From contig NZ_CP032096.1 of NCBI RefSeq assembly GCF_004786015.1, positions 310,001-374,000 of the forward strand: a stretch of 64,000 nucleotides of DNA. The letters run 5' to 3'. The stretch comes from Hydrogenovibrio crunogenus (GTDB lineage: Bacteria; Pseudomonadota; Gammaproteobacteria; Thiomicrospirales; Thiomicrospiraceae). The position numbers and the translations under genes are program-made. Shown here one piece after another: positions 1 to 9,049 of the stretch. Within the stretch, counting starts at the first letter, position 1; each line of letters begins with the position of its first letter. The notes under the pieces were generated by a model. It saw only the letters and a list, made by a program, of their open reading frames with translations, had not been told where the DNA came from and made no database searches.

Positions 1-561
1 GAATGGCAGTGGCATCCGGTTGGTCTGGTAACCGGATCCTTAGTGCTTAACCTGAAGCTCAGTGCACCGAAAGCACATCTTGAAGCACAGGTATCGGCGG
101 ACACAACCGAGGTCGCCGTGAAGAATATGAACGGAACTTTCAGTTTGTCTTATCTTTCCAACCTATTTAAATCTGCTTCCATATTGCAGGCGGCGGAAGG
201 CGATGTGGTTCTTAAAGACGTATCATCTGCGCTTGCTCAGGCGAGCTTAAGTCGTGGCGAGGCTTGGCCAAATCATCTTAAAGGGCAAATGGTGTTAGTC
301 GATTTCGATCTGATGGGGATTCATTTACCCTTGTTGAAAGTCACGCCAGAACTAAACAGTGAGGCGATGACATTGCGCTTAAATGGAACAGGCAAGGGCT
401 GGCAATTGACAGGAACCAGTCTTGTGACGGCGAATCACCGTTTTCAGAATAATCTAGTCTTGACGTCGAAAACCCCGCAAAGCTTTCCAAGCTGGGGAGG
501 GGTTATGATGCAAAAAACGGCCCCCAATAAAGCGGTTTTAAAAAATACCGGTCGCTGGTAA
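1..561 (+). CDS. gspN: Type II secretion system protein N-like (GspN), 3' part
   Basis: The frame is open from the first base, so the 5' part of the gene lies outside the window; the GTG at 43 is internal. The visible 186 residues begin with a W-x-W-x-P...L..G pattern like that in GspN proteins and continue with alternating short beta-strand-like segments, with no catalytic motif. GspN is an inner-membrane/periplasmic accessory part of the type II secretion apparatus. No other gsp gene is visible, so the assignment rests on weak sequence flavour only. It converges on bioD with 7 bases between the stop codons. Alternative: an unrelated beta-rich periplasmic protein. Confidence 0.55.
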   Translation, partial: EWQWHPVGLVTGSLVLNLKLSAPKAHLEAQVSADTTEVAVKNMNGTFSLSYLSNLFKSASILQAAEGDVVLKDVSSALAQASLSRGEAWPNHLKGQMVLVDFDLMGIHLPLLKVTPELNSEAMTLRLNGTGKGWQLTGTSLVTANHRFQNNLVLTSKTPQSFPSWGGVMMQKTAPNKAVLKNTGRW

Positions 562-568
562 GTAGGGG

Positions 569-1237
569 TTAGCTGGTTTGAGCTTGATATGGAACTAAGC
601 TGACAGGGTGTGAGGTGAGCGACTCTAGGTCTGTAACGTTTTCAAGATCGCTTTGATCAGATAAGTTATTTACAAAAATGTGAGCAATTTCTAACCCGGC
701 ATTTTCAATCGCATTGATGCTAAGCAAAGCATGGTTTAAGCACCCTAATCGGTTGCCAACGACTAGAATGACCGGATAGCCAAGTTGCTTTGCAAGGTCA
801 ATATTGAGACCGTCTGATGCTAGAGGAGAGTAAATACCTCCCGCGCCTTCAACAAATGCTACGGTTTGTTGAGGAACTTCGCTCGCTAAGGCAAGATCAT
901 GAATGGTGATGGTTTGTTTGGCTTGCGCAATCGCTCTGGCTGGTGAAATAGCAGGCTCAAGAAGGTAAGGGCAGACTGTCTGGAGAGATTCCTGACTTTC
1001 GCAGGCTTGGTGAAGCTGGACAGCATCTTCAGAATACAGTTCTCCGTTTTGATCCCTTAATGCGCCAGATGCAATCGGTTTGCGTGGAGAAATGACCAGG
1101 CCTGGTTGTTTTTTCAGCAAATACTGCGCAATGGTACAACTGACAAATGTTTTACCAATATCGGTATCTGTTCCGGTTATAAAAAAACCACCGGGTTGGG
1201 TGGTTTTGAAATAATGAAGAAAACTCGAGAAAGGCAT
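569..1237 (-). CDS. bioD: Dethiobiotin synthetase BioD
   Basis: ATP-dependent closure of the ureido ring of 7,8-diaminopelargonate to dethiobiotin, the next-to-last step of biotin synthesis; cytosolic. The P-loop GTDTDIGKT lies at about residues 22-30, followed by the conserved PRKPIASG segment and VEGAGGIYSPL. At 222 aa it is of normal family length. The ATG shares one base with the purC stop (TAATG), so translation is probably coupled to purC. The next biotin gene, bioA, is 13 kb away on the same strand, so the biotin genes are split here. The gene contains one internal copy (1096-1105) of the CCAGGCCTGG core also found in three terminators of this window. Confidence 0.93.
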   Translation of the reverse strand: MPFSSFLHYFKTTQPGGFFITGTDTDIGKTFVSCTIAQYLLKKQPGLVISPRKPIASGALRDQNGELYSEDAVQLHQACESQESLQTVCPYLLEPAISPARAIAQAKQTITIHDLALASEVPQQTVAFVEGAGGIYSPLASDGLNIDLAKQLGYPVILVVGNRLGCLNHALLSINAIENAGLEIAHIFVNNLSDQSDLENVTDLESLTSHPVSLVPYQAQTS

Positions 1238-2124
1238 TACGGATTTTCCATTAAACGTGCTTGCGCTTCTTGATATTTCTGGAAAGTCATGTCCACAACC
1301 TCTTCAGGTAGCTCAGGGCCTGGAGCAGTTTTGTCCCAGTCCAACGATTCTAAATAATCACGAATATATTGTTTGTCAAAACTGTCTGGGTTTTTGCCGA
1401 CTTGGTAGGTTTTTGCTGGCCAGAAGCGAGAACTATCAGGTGTTAGGGCTTCATCAATTAAGTGGATGACACCGTGTTCATCTTCACCGAATTCAAATTT
1501 GGTATCAGCGATAATAATGCCGCGTTCAGCGGCAAACTCAGCCGCCATTTTGTAAAGTGCTAAGCTGTATTCCTTCACCTTTTGTGCTTTTTCTTCGCCA
1601 ATTAATTTAACCACTTCTTCAAAGGAGATGTTTTCATCATGATCTCCTATTTCCGCTTTTGTTGACGGGGTAAACAGTGGTTCAGGGAGTTGCTGCGCTT
1701 TTTTGAGCCCCTTAGGCAGGTCGATGCCACAGACCGTTTGTGTCTTTTTGTATTCTTTCCAGCCCGAACCGACTAAATAACCGCGCACAATGGCTTCAAC
1801 TGGTAGAGGCTTCAGTTTGCGCACAATCATGCCTCGACCATCCAATTGAAGAAGTTCATCTGGTGTCAGCACATCGGCAAGTTGCATGTCATCTGCTAAT
1901 TGGTTTGGCAGAATGTGGCTGGCTTTTTTCATCCAGAACTGTGCGGTTTCCGTCAGAATACGCCCTTTTCCTGGAATAGGCGTTGGCAACACCACATCAA
2001 ATGCGGAAATTCGATCAGTGGTGACAATGAGTAAGTGATTCTCATCAATGTCATATAAATCGCGTACTTTCCCTTTGTTGATCAAAGGCAAGCTGGTTAA
2101 ATTTGATTCGAAAAGTGGTTGCAT
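1237..2124 (-). CDS. purC: Phosphoribosylaminoimidazole-succinocarboxamide synthase PurC
   Basis: Joins CAIR and aspartate using ATP to give SAICAR in de novo purine synthesis. The N-terminal GKVRDLYD and TDRISAFDVVLP motifs, the VEAIVRGYLVGSGWKEY block and the DTKFEFG and DEALTPDSSR signatures are all present. At 295 aa it belongs to the longer bacterial/eukaryotic-like SAICAR synthetase type rather than the 237-aa E. coli type. It lies 14 bases downstream of psiE and overlaps the bioD start by one base, so psiE-purC-bioD is a probable operon. Confidence 0.95.
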   Translation of the reverse strand: MQPLFESNLTSLPLINKGKVRDLYDIDENHLLIVTTDRISAFDVVLPTPIPGKGRILTETAQFWMKKASHILPNQLADDMQLADVLTPDELLQLDGRGMIVRKLKPLPVEAIVRGYLVGSGWKEYKKTQTVCGIDLPKGLKKAQQLPEPLFTPSTKAEIGDHDENISFEEVVKLIGEEKAQKVKEYSLALYKMAAEFAAERGIIIADTKFEFGEDEHGVIHLIDEALTPDSSRFWPAKTYQVGKNPDSFDKQYIRDYLESLDWDKTAPGPELPEEVVDMTFQKYQEAQARLMENP

Positions 2125-2138
2125 ACAATCTCTTCCAG

Positions 2139-2591
2139 TTATTTCTTTAGGTTGTCTTCAAGCTGTTTTCTGTCGGAGTAGGGCAGTTTCAAATGTCCAT
2201 ATCGTAAAATAATGACCGCTGCGGCAATCATCAGCATGGTGGTAGCCACCGCAATCATCTCCCATTCGGTGAGATTTTTCATGTCCAGTATCAGATAACG
2301 GGCGAGGGCAATAATGGCGATGTACATCGGAAATCGTATGGGCAGTTTCCCTGAGTCCATGTAGATCGCGACCATCGCTAGCACTTCAAGGTAAAGAAAA
2401 AGCAAAAGTAAGTCACCCAGTGTGACTCTCATATTCTCTATCATGACCCAGACTTCTTGGATCCCCGCAATGACGGTGGCGATGGCAATAATGATGAGAC
2501 CAACGATCTCACTCATGCGAATACTTCGTTTGATTCCTCTTACTGCAGGGTACTGGTCCATGCCGAAACCTCTTTTTACTTTAACAGACAA
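2139..2591 (-). CDS. PsiE-family membrane protein
   Basis: A 150-aa protein with four predicted hydrophobic segments (about residues 27-47, 59-77, 87-103 and 111-129) joined by short loops. Pattern and length match the phosphate-starvation-inducible PsiE family, whose biochemical role is unknown. The ATG at 2591 is used; a second in-frame ATG ten codons later (before DQYP) is possible. It probably heads the psiE-purC-bioD operon. No pho box was recognised upstream, so phosphate control is not supported by the sequence itself. Confidence 0.8.
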   Translation of the reverse strand: MSVKVKRGFGMDQYPAVRGIKRSIRMSEIVGLIIIAIATVIAGIQEVWVMIENMRVTLGDLLLLFLYLEVLAMVAIYMDSGKLPIRFPMYIAIIALARYLILDMKNLTEWEMIAVATTMLMIAAAVIILRYGHLKLPYSDRKQLEDNLKK

Positions 2592-2841
2592 ACTAAAAGT
2601 AGAAACTTTAGTGCTTATCCCATTTCATTGAAACGGGCGCTTACGCACGAATTTTATCTTAAAATAAACCGTTTAGGAGAGAGTTTTATAAACTTTGTCC
2701 TTCCTGGAAAATCAGATTTTTGATAGTACCTTGAAAAGCCCACTGCAGACAATGAGCTAAAATGATGTTTTCTTTTTAAAAAAACAAGGAGTCTGGTAAA
2801 ATGCCTGCAATTTAATTTGTTTCTTAAAAAGGATTCTAAAA

Positions 2842-3546
2842 ATGGCTAAGAAAGAAAACTGGATTGCGCCGTCAATTCTATCAGCTGATTTCGCTCAACT
2901 TGGAACCGATGTCAAAGATGTCATCGCTGCTGGCGCAGACGTGGTTCACTTCGATGTAATGGATAATCATTATGTTCCTAACCTGACCATCGGGCCATTG
3001 GTCTGTGAGTCTTTGAAGAACTTCATGGTTAAAGAAGACGTGAAAGCACCGATTGATGTGCATTTGATGGTGAAGCCAGTCGATCGTTTGATTGGTGACT
3101 TTGCATCTGCCGGTGCGGACATCATTACGTTCCATCCAGAAGCATCTGAGCATATTGATCGTTCGTTACAGTTAATTAAAGCAGAAGGCTGTCAAGCTGG
3201 TTTGGTCTTTAACCCAGGAACGTCTCTAAGTTACCTTGAGCACGTGATGGATAAGATTGACATGATTCTAATCATGTCTGTTAACCCTGGGTTTGGTGGC
3301 CAAGCCTTTATTCCTCAAGCGTTGGAAAAGCTAAAAGCGGCACGTAAGATGATTGATGAGTCTGGTCGTGATATTCGCTTGGAAATTGATGGCGGTGTTA
3401 AAGTTGAAAATATCGCAGAAGTTGCTGCAGCCGGTTGTGATACGTTTGTTTCTGGTTCAGGTATCTTCGGTAAGGCAAATGCAAGTGATGCAAACCGTTA
3501 TGATACGGTTATCCAGCAAATGCGCGATGAGCTTGCTAAGGCTTAA
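2842..3546 (+). CDS. rpe: Ribulose-phosphate 3-epimerase Rpe
   Basis: Interconverts ribulose-5-phosphate and xylulose-5-phosphate in the pentose phosphate and Calvin cycles; cytosolic TIM barrel. Visible motifs are [13 protein letters not shown] at the N terminus, the metal-binding [23 protein letters not shown], and the phosphate-gripping [10 protein letters not shown] and EIDGGV. 234 aa, full length. An AAAAGGA sequence precedes the ATG. An intrinsic terminator separates it from gph. In an autotroph this enzyme serves RuBP regeneration, which fits the adjacent phosphoglycolate phosphatase; that link is inference. Confidence 0.96.
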   Translation: MAKKENWIAPSILSADFAQLGTDVKDVIAAGADVVHFDVMDNHYVPNLTIGPLVCESLKNFMVKEDVKAPIDVHLMVKPVDRLIGDFASAGADIITFHPEASEHIDRSLQLIKAEGCQAGLVFNPGTSLSYLEHVMDKIDMILIMSVNPGFGGQAFIPQALEKLKAARKMIDESGRDIRLEIDGGVKVENIAEVAAAGCDTFVSGSGIFGKANASDANRYDTVIQQMRDELAKA

Positions 3547-3578
3547 TCCTTTTGAGCTAAAGCGCTGAATGATTCAAT

Positions 3579-3605
3579 AAACGCCAGTCAACGCTGGCGT
3601 TTTGT
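3579..3605 (+). terminator. Intrinsic terminator between rpe and gph
   Basis: The 7-bp stem ACGCCAG (3581-3587) / CTGGCGT (3594-3600) with a 6-nt loop can be extended by two A:T pairs and is followed by TTTG. The U-tract is short, so partial readthrough into gph is likely. Confidence 0.65.
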
Positions 3606-3663
3606 CGTTCTAATAAAAGTAAAAGAATGGGTTGGATAACCTGATTAATACATTGGAAAAACT

Positions 3664-4347
3664 ATGTCGCAAGAAAAAATAAAACCTGGGTTCATCTTGA
3701 TTGACCTAGATGGAACCTTAATTGACAGTGTGCCGGATTTGGCTTATTGCGTTGACGAAATGATGAAGCAGCTTGATATGCCTGTCCGGGGCGAAGCAGC
3801 GGTGCGCAATTGGGTAGGAAATGGTGTTCAGCGTCTTGTTGAAAGAGCGTTGATTAACTCTGTCGATGGTATGCCGGATCAAGCGTTGATGGAGAAGGCA
3901 TACCCTATTTACCTTGAGCTTTATAAAGAAAATACTTCTAAACGCAGTTGTGTTTATGAGGGCGTCGTTGAGGGAATTGAGTGGATGAAAGCACAAGGCT
4001 ACCGTGTGGCCTGTGTGACGAACAAAGCCGCCGCTTTTACCATTCCGCTTCTGAAAGACAAAGGACTTTACGATTCTTTTGAAGTCGTGGTTTCCGGCGA
4101 TACCTGTGAAGAGAAAAAACCACATCCTATGCCTTTGCTGCATGCTGCGGAATTATTAGGGGTATCACCGGAAAATGCTTTGATGATCGGTGATTCAAAG
4201 TCTGATGTGAAAGCAGCTCGTGCGGCTGGCTTCCATATTTTCTGCATGACTTATGGGTATAATCATGGTGAAGATATTCGAAACTATGAACCGGATGCCG
4301 TTATGGATTCTTTTATGGAATTGCCAAATTACTTAGCGGCTAAATAA
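3664..4347 (+). CDS. gph: Phosphoglycolate phosphatase (HAD superfamily)
   Basis: Removes phosphate from 2-phosphoglycolate, a by-product of RuBisCO oxygenation and of DNA repair. HAD motif I is DLDGTLIDS (D14 and D16 nucleophile and acid), motif II is VTNK near residue 118, and motif III/IV is IGDSKSDVKAARAAG. 227 aa, the usual Gph length with a helical cap. The neighbourhood rpe-gph-trpE is a common gammaproteobacterial arrangement. Other HAD phosphatases share these motifs; the rpe and trp context supports Gph. Confidence 0.9.
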   Translation: MSQEKIKPGFILIDLDGTLIDSVPDLAYCVDEMMKQLDMPVRGEAAVRNWVGNGVQRLVERALINSVDGMPDQALMEKAYPIYLELYKENTSKRSCVYEGVVEGIEWMKAQGYRVACVTNKAAAFTIPLLKDKGLYDSFEVVVSGDTCEEKKPHPMPLLHAAELLGVSPENALMIGDSKSDVKAARAAGFHIFCMTYGYNHGEDIRNYEPDAVMDSFMELPNYLAAK

Positions 4348-4373
4348 TCATTAAGCAAGGAGAGTGACCTGAA

Positions 4374-4520
4374 ATGAAATCGTTTTTAAAAGCCTTTTTG
4401 ACAGTGCTGGCGAAGCCTTTCTGGTGTTCTTTTTCAGGTCTCTACCAAACGATTCAGCTTAAAAGATTTGAGCGCAAGACCGCTCTAGCATCAACGGCGG
4501 AAGGGGAAAAAAATGAATGA
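4374..4520 (+). CDS. Small ORF (48 aa) overlapping the trpE start
   Basis: An ATG at 4374, preceded by AAGGAGAG about ten bases upstream, opens a 48-codon frame that stops with TGA at 4518-4520 and so overlaps the trpE start (4513) by eight bases. The peptide begins [17 protein letters not shown], a positively charged hydrophobic helix, and continues with a lysine/arginine- and glutamate-rich tail. It contains a single Trp, so it is not a classical Trp-run leader peptide. Coupling of trpE translation to this ORF is plausible. I recognise no family. Confidence 0.55.
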   Translation: MKSFLKAFLTVLAKPFWCSFSGLYQTIQLKRFERKTALASTAEGEKNE

Positions 4521-6018
4521 TACACATTTTACCGCCTTATTTGATCAGGGGTATAAAACCGCGCCGGTGATGCGGACTATTTTGTCTGACTATGATACGC
4601 CATTGAGTGTTTATCATAAGGTGGCGAATCAGCCCCAAAGCTATTTGTTTGAATCCGTACAAGGCGGGGATAAATGGGGGCGTTACTCCATTATCGGCTT
4701 ACCTTGCTCGAAACGCTTGGTGATTAAAGGTCAGCAAATCACGGTGTTGGACGGCGAAAAGGTTGTAGAACAACAAGTCTCTGAAGATCCACTAGCATGG
4801 ATCGAAGCTTTTCAGTCTCGCTTTAAAGTCTTCCATCAGCCAGGTCTGCCGGCGTTTACTGGTGGGCTGGTGGGCTATTTTGGTTATGACACCATTCGAT
4901 ATGTCGAGAGTCGTCTACAGGCATCAGAGCCGGAAAAAGATGATATTCAAGCTCCGGATATTCAGCTGTTAGTGTCTGAAGAAATTGTTGTATTTGACAA
5001 CCTGAGTGGACAGGTTCATGTCATCGTACATGCTGACTTAAGTCAGAAAAATGCCTATTCAAAAGCCGAAGCACGCGTGGCTGAAATCGCTGAGTTGATT
5101 CAGCAACCGATGTCGGTTCCGAATGATTTACCGAAAGAGACGATTTTAACCGAACAGGACTTTGTTTCCAGTTTTGGAGAGGAAGCCTTTAAGCAAGCCG
5201 TTGCTAAAATTAAAGAATATATTTTAGCGGGAGACGCAATGCAGGTCGTGATCTCTCAGCAAATGTCGGTAGATTTTGATGCGGCACCGATTGATCTCTA
5301 TCGTGCACTCCGATATTTGAACCCGTCACCGTATATGTTCTTTTTAGATTTGGGTGACTTACAGATTGTCGGTTCCTCGCCTGAAATTCTGGTTCGTTTG
5401 GAAGACAATACCGTTACAGTCCGCCCGATTGCCGGTACACGTCGGCGAGGTTTGACACCGGAAAAAGATCAGGCTTTGGAAGAGGATTTGTTGTCCGACC
5501 CGAAAGAATTGGCAGAGCACTTGATGTTGATTGATCTTGGCCGGAATGATGTCGGTCGTATTGCCAATGTCGGTTCGGTTGAGTTAACTGAAAAAATGAT
5601 TGTTGAGCGTTATTCTCATGTGATGCATATTGTGTCAAACGTCAATGGTCAAGCCAAACCAGGCATGTCGTCGATTGATGTGCTGCGAGCTACCTTCCCG
5701 GCGGGCACAGTTTCTGGTGCGCCGAAAATTCGAGCGATGGAAATTATCGATGAATTAGAGCCGGTTAAACGAGGGGTGTATGCAGGCGCGGTCGGTTATC
5801 TGGGTTGGCATGGCAATATGGATACTGCCATTGCCATTCGAACCGCGGTGATAAAAGATGGGCGCCTGTTTGTGCAAGCCGGTGCCGGAGTCGTGGCGGA
5901 TTCGGTACCACAGTCAGAATGGGATGAAACCATGAATAAAGGGCGCGCGATTTTTAAAGCCGCTGAATTTGTGACCAAAGGCCTCAAAACCGATAACCCA
6001 GATGCTGGACATCGTTAA
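4513..6018 (+). CDS. trpE: Anthranilate synthase component I TrpE
   Basis: Makes anthranilate from chorismate with ammonia delivered by TrpG; first committed step of tryptophan synthesis. 501 aa. The C-terminal chorismate-binding domain shows [23 protein letters not shown] and [18 protein letters not shown]. The N-terminal feedback-site motif usually seen as LLES reads LFES here (about residues 46-49), within [16 protein letters not shown]. The start overlaps the 48-aa ORF; trpG follows after 20 bases and trpD after that. No Trp-rich leader peptide was found upstream. Confidence 0.97.
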   Translation: MNDTHFTALFDQGYKTAPVMRTILSDYDTPLSVYHKVANQPQSYLFESVQGGDKWGRYSIIGLPCSKRLVIKGQQITVLDGEKVVEQQVSEDPLAWIEAFQSRFKVFHQPGLPAFTGGLVGYFGYDTIRYVESRLQASEPEKDDIQAPDIQLLVSEEIVVFDNLSGQVHVIVHADLSQKNAYSKAEARVAEIAELIQQPMSVPNDLPKETILTEQDFVSSFGEEAFKQAVAKIKEYILAGDAMQVVISQQMSVDFDAAPIDLYRALRYLNPSPYMFFLDLGDLQIVGSSPEILVRLEDNTVTVRPIAGTRRRGLTPEKDQALEEDLLSDPKELAEHLMLIDLGRNDVGRIANVGSVELTEKMIVERYSHVMHIVSNVNGQAKPGMSSIDVLRATFPAGTVSGAPKIRAMEIIDELEPVKRGVYAGAVGYLGWHGNMDTAIAIRTAVIKDGRLFVQAGAGVVADSVPQSEWDETMNKGRAIFKAAEFVTKGLKTDNPDAGHR

Positions 6019-6038
6019 TAGGAAAAGGATAAAAAGTT

Positions 6039-6632
6039 ATGTTACTGATGATTGATAATTACGATTCTTTTACCTATAACTTGGTGCAATATTTCGGTGA
6101 GTTAGGTCAGGAAGTGGAAGTGTATCGTAACGACCAAATTACGATTGAAGCCATCGAAAAAATGAAACCGGATTACCTGGTTATCTCCCCCGGTCCATGT
6201 ACACCGAATGAAGCAGGTATTTCAATTGCCGCAATCCAACACTTTGCCGGTAAAATTCCGATTTTAGGCGTGTGTTTGGGGCATCAAAGCATAGGGCAAG
6301 CATTTGGTGCCAACGTGATCCGAGCCAAAGAAGTGATGCATGGAAAAACGTCTCCTGTTTATCATCATGATATGGGCGTGTTCAGAGGATTGCAGAACCC
6401 GGTCGAAACAACGCGTTACCATTCTTTGGTGCTAGAGCAGGAAACATTACCCGACTGTTTGGAAGTAACGGCTTGGACACAATGCAAACAAGGCGGGGTT
6501 GACGAGATCATGGGAGTGCGCCATGTCTCTTTGCCAATTGAAGGGGTTCAATTTCATCCCGAATCGATTTTGACCGAACAAGGTCATGCGATGTTAAAGA
6601 ATTTTTTAGAACAGAAAGATCAACGACCATAA
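6039..6632 (+). CDS. trpG: Anthranilate synthase component II TrpG (glutamine amidotransferase)
   Basis: Class I glutamine amidotransferase that supplies ammonia to TrpE. The nucleophile is C79 in [10 protein letters not shown], and the His/Glu of the triad lie in VQFHPES near the C terminus. The N terminus [15 protein letters not shown] is typical. 197 aa. In organisms of this type the subunit is often shared with PabB for folate synthesis, which cannot be judged here. It lies between trpE and trpD in one transcription unit. Confidence 0.96.
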   Translation: MLLMIDNYDSFTYNLVQYFGELGQEVEVYRNDQITIEAIEKMKPDYLVISPGPCTPNEAGISIAAIQHFAGKIPILGVCLGHQSIGQAFGANVIRAKEVMHGKTSPVYHHDMGVFRGLQNPVETTRYHSLVLEQETLPDCLEVTAWTQCKQGGVDEIMGVRHVSLPIEGVQFHPESILTEQGHAMLKNFLEQKDQRP

Positions 6633-6651
6633 TTTGATACTAGGATCGCTT

Positions 6652-7674
6652 ATGCAATTACGAGATGCGCTGGAACAGCTTTTAAATAAACAGGACTTAA
6701 CAGCCGAGCAAATGGAATGGGTGATGCAGATGTTGATGTCTGGTCAAGCGACTCCTGCACAGATTGCTGCCATTCTCGTTGCATTAAGAGCGAAAGGTGA
6801 AACGGTTGAAGAAATTACGGCTGCAGCATCGGTGATGCGTTCTTTAGCGACTCAAGTGACTTTGGCTGATAAAACTCATATGGTCGATACCTGCGGAACA
6901 GGTGGGGATGGCGCCAATACCTTTAATATCTCGACAGCGTCAGCTTTCGTCGCAGCAGCAGCCGGCGCAAAAGTCGCCAAACATGGCAGTCGATCGGTTT
7001 CCAGTCAATCAGGCAGTGCCGATTTATTAGAAAAAGCCGGAGTGAATTTAAATCTGAGCCCAGAACAAGTAGCCGAGTGTGTTGAGACAATCGGGGTCGG
7101 TTTTATGTATGCGCCAGCGCACCATAGTGCGATGAAACATGTCATTGGCGTGCGTAAAGAAATTGGCGTTCGAACGCTTTTCAATATTCTTGGTCCATTA
7201 ACGAATCCGGCTCAAGCGCCAGCCCAAGTGTTGGGTGTCTATGATTCTAACCTGCTAATGCCATTTGCACAGGTGTTAAGGGAATTAGGGTCAAAGCATG
7301 TCATGATTGTGCATGCACAGGATGGATTGGATGAAATCAGTATTGCCAGCTTAACGGAAGTAGCGGAACTGAAAGATGGCGTTATTACTCAGTGGACACT
7401 TGATCCATCTGAGTACGATGCTGACCATCCCGATTTAAGTGAATTGAAAATTGATTCAGCCCAAGACAGTTTGAATATCATTCATGCGGTTTTGGCGAAC
7501 GATCACAGTGCAGCAGCGGATATTGTTTGTTTGAATGCCGGCGCATCCATTTACGTATCAGGCGTGGCAAGCTCTTATGCCGAAGGCGTACAAATGGCTA
7601 AAAACGTGATTGCCAATGGTCAAGCCAGAGCATTGTTTAATCAGTTTATCGAAAAAACGCAAAGTTTCGCATAA
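6652..7674 (+). CDS. trpD: Anthranilate phosphoribosyltransferase TrpD
   Basis: Transfers phosphoribose from PRPP to anthranilate. The PRPP-binding motif DTCGTGGDGANTFNIST and the KHGSRSVSSQSGSADLLE block are present. I use the ATG at 6652 (340 aa), preceded by TAGGA, rather than the in-frame TTG at 6634, which would add six residues and sit two bases after the trpG stop. A strong palindromic terminator follows, so trpEGD and the downstream trpC are separated. Confidence 0.96.
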   Translation: MQLRDALEQLLNKQDLTAEQMEWVMQMLMSGQATPAQIAAILVALRAKGETVEEITAAASVMRSLATQVTLADKTHMVDTCGTGGDGANTFNISTASAFVAAAAGAKVAKHGSRSVSSQSGSADLLEKAGVNLNLSPEQVAECVETIGVGFMYAPAHHSAMKHVIGVRKEIGVRTLFNILGPLTNPAQAPAQVLGVYDSNLLMPFAQVLRELGSKHVMIVHAQDGLDEISIASLTEVAELKDGVITQWTLDPSEYDADHPDLSELKIDSAQDSLNIIHAVLANDHSAAADIVCLNAGASIYVSGVASSYAEGVQMAKNVIANGQARALFNQFIEKTQSFA

Positions 7675-7688
7675 GCGTATCACTCATT

Positions 7689-7714
7689 AAAACTGCCAGG
7701 CCTGGCAGTTTTTT
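7689..7714 (+). terminator. Palindromic intrinsic terminator after trpD
   Basis: A perfect 20-bp palindrome, AACTGCCAGGCCTGGCAGTT (7691-7710), is flanked by AA and TTTT and lies between trpD and trpC. It has almost no loop. The centre CCAGGCCTGG recurs in the terminators at 13472-13515 and 52507-52538. Confidence 0.85.
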
Positions 7715-7755
7715 ACACACTAATGTCAGTCATTGATTGAATTGAGAATAAGAAC

Positions 7756-8562
7756 ATGAACCAAACACCAGATATTTTAAAGAAAATCATTTTCCGTAAA
7801 TTGGAAGAAATTCAAGCCGGCTGCGATCGCATTTCACTGAGAGAAATGAAACAAAAGGCGTTGATGATGACAACTTCTCCCACGCGAGGATTTGCCGATG
7901 CCATGCAAGCTAAGTTGGATGCTGGGCAGTCAGCGGTGATTGCTGAAATCAAAAAAGCTTCTCCGAGCAAGGGCGTTTTACGCGACCCCTTTGATCCGGT
8001 TGAGATTGCCAAGAGTTATGAAGCGCATGGCGCGGCTTGTTTGTCGGTACTGACAGATCAAGATTTTTTTCAAGGCTCGAATGAATACTTGAAACAGGTT
8101 CATGACGCGGTGGATTTACCCATTATTCGTAAAGATTTTATCGTGGATGATTATCAAGTGTATGAAGCGCGAGTGATTGGTGCGGACTGTATTTTATTGA
8201 TTGCCGCCGCCATTGGTGATGCGCAACTATATGAACTTACGGAAACTGCCTTACAATTAGGAATGGATGTTTTGGTCGAAGTGCATAACGAAGAAGAAAT
8301 GGAGCGCGCTTTAAGATTGCCATTACCGATGATTGGTATCAATAATCGTGATTTACATACATTTGATGTGTCATTGGAAACCACTATTCGTATGTTGGAT
8401 ATGATTGAAGATGATCGTATCGTGATTACCGAAAGTGGCATCCTGGGTGCGGAAGACGTTGCGAAAATGCGCCAACATAAAGTGAACAGCTTCTTAGTGG
8501 GTGAAGCCTTTATGCGAGCCGATAACCCAGGTGAAAAATTGGCAGAATTATTCAATTTGTAA
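7756..8562 (+). CDS. trpC: Indole-3-glycerol phosphate synthase TrpC
   Basis: Closes the indole ring from CdRP. TIM-barrel signatures: IAEIKKASPSKGVLR, SVLTDQDFFQGS, LPIIRKDFIVDDYQ, INNRDLHTFDV and ESGILGAEDV. At 268 aa it is the single-function enzyme; there is no fused TrpF domain. It lies downstream of the trpD terminator, so it probably has its own promoter or depends on readthrough. No trpF, trpB or trpA is seen in this window. Confidence 0.96.
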   Translation: MNQTPDILKKIIFRKLEEIQAGCDRISLREMKQKALMMTTSPTRGFADAMQAKLDAGQSAVIAEIKKASPSKGVLRDPFDPVEIAKSYEAHGAACLSVLTDQDFFQGSNEYLKQVHDAVDLPIIRKDFIVDDYQVYEARVIGADCILLIAAAIGDAQLYELTETALQLGMDVLVEVHNEEEMERALRLPLPMIGINNRDLHTFDVSLETTIRMLDMIEDDRIVITESGILGAEDVAKMRQHKVNSFLVGEAFMRADNPGEKLAELFNL

Positions 8563-8658
8563 TCTGACTAAACGTTTGAGCAGAGTTGTAAGTTGATTGA
8601 CTTCGTTTCGTTTTACGTGATAATCTTAAAATTGCGTAGTATAAAAAGGAGCTGAAAA

Positions 8659-9036
8659 ATGAGAAAGACAATCGCAATGAGTGTGTTACTGTCGTTATTA
8701 AGTGTGATTACACTTCCTGTACAGGCAGCAATGTTAAATACGCAGCAACTGGTTCAAGAATCTTCCATGATATCAGAGCGTGCTAAGTTAAACGCCATGA
8801 TGCAGCGTGAAGACATTCAATCTCAGTTTCTTGAGATGGGGGTTTCGCCAGAAGAAGTCCAACAGCGTGTGGCCGCTTTAACGGATGCAGAGGTGGCTCA
8901 ATTGAACCATCAGATGGAACAGGTTCCTGCCGGTGGTGATATTTTGGGTGTAGTGGTATTAATTTTTCTTGTCTTTATTATAACGGATGTTATCGGTGCG
9001 ACAGATGTCTTCCCATTTGTTCACTCCGTTGATTAA
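8659..9036 (+). CDS. PA2779-family exported protein
   Basis: 125 aa: an N-terminal signal peptide (MRKTIAMSVLLSLLSVITLPVQA), a short helical region with a repeat of charged residues, and a C-terminal hydrophobic helix (about 95-112). Length, the EEVQQRVAALTDAEVAQL segment and the partnership with the next gene match the PA2779 family, of unknown function. An AAAAGGAG sequence lies just before the ATG. The two genes are 13 bases apart and probably form a two-gene operon. Confidence 0.75.
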   Translation: MRKTIAMSVLLSLLSVITLPVQAAMLNTQQLVQESSMISERAKLNAMMQREDIQSQFLEMGVSPEEVQQRVAALTDAEVAQLNHQMEQVPAGGDILGVVVLIFLVFIITDVIGATDVFPFVHSVD

Positions 9037-9049
9037 ATACTAGCGTAAA

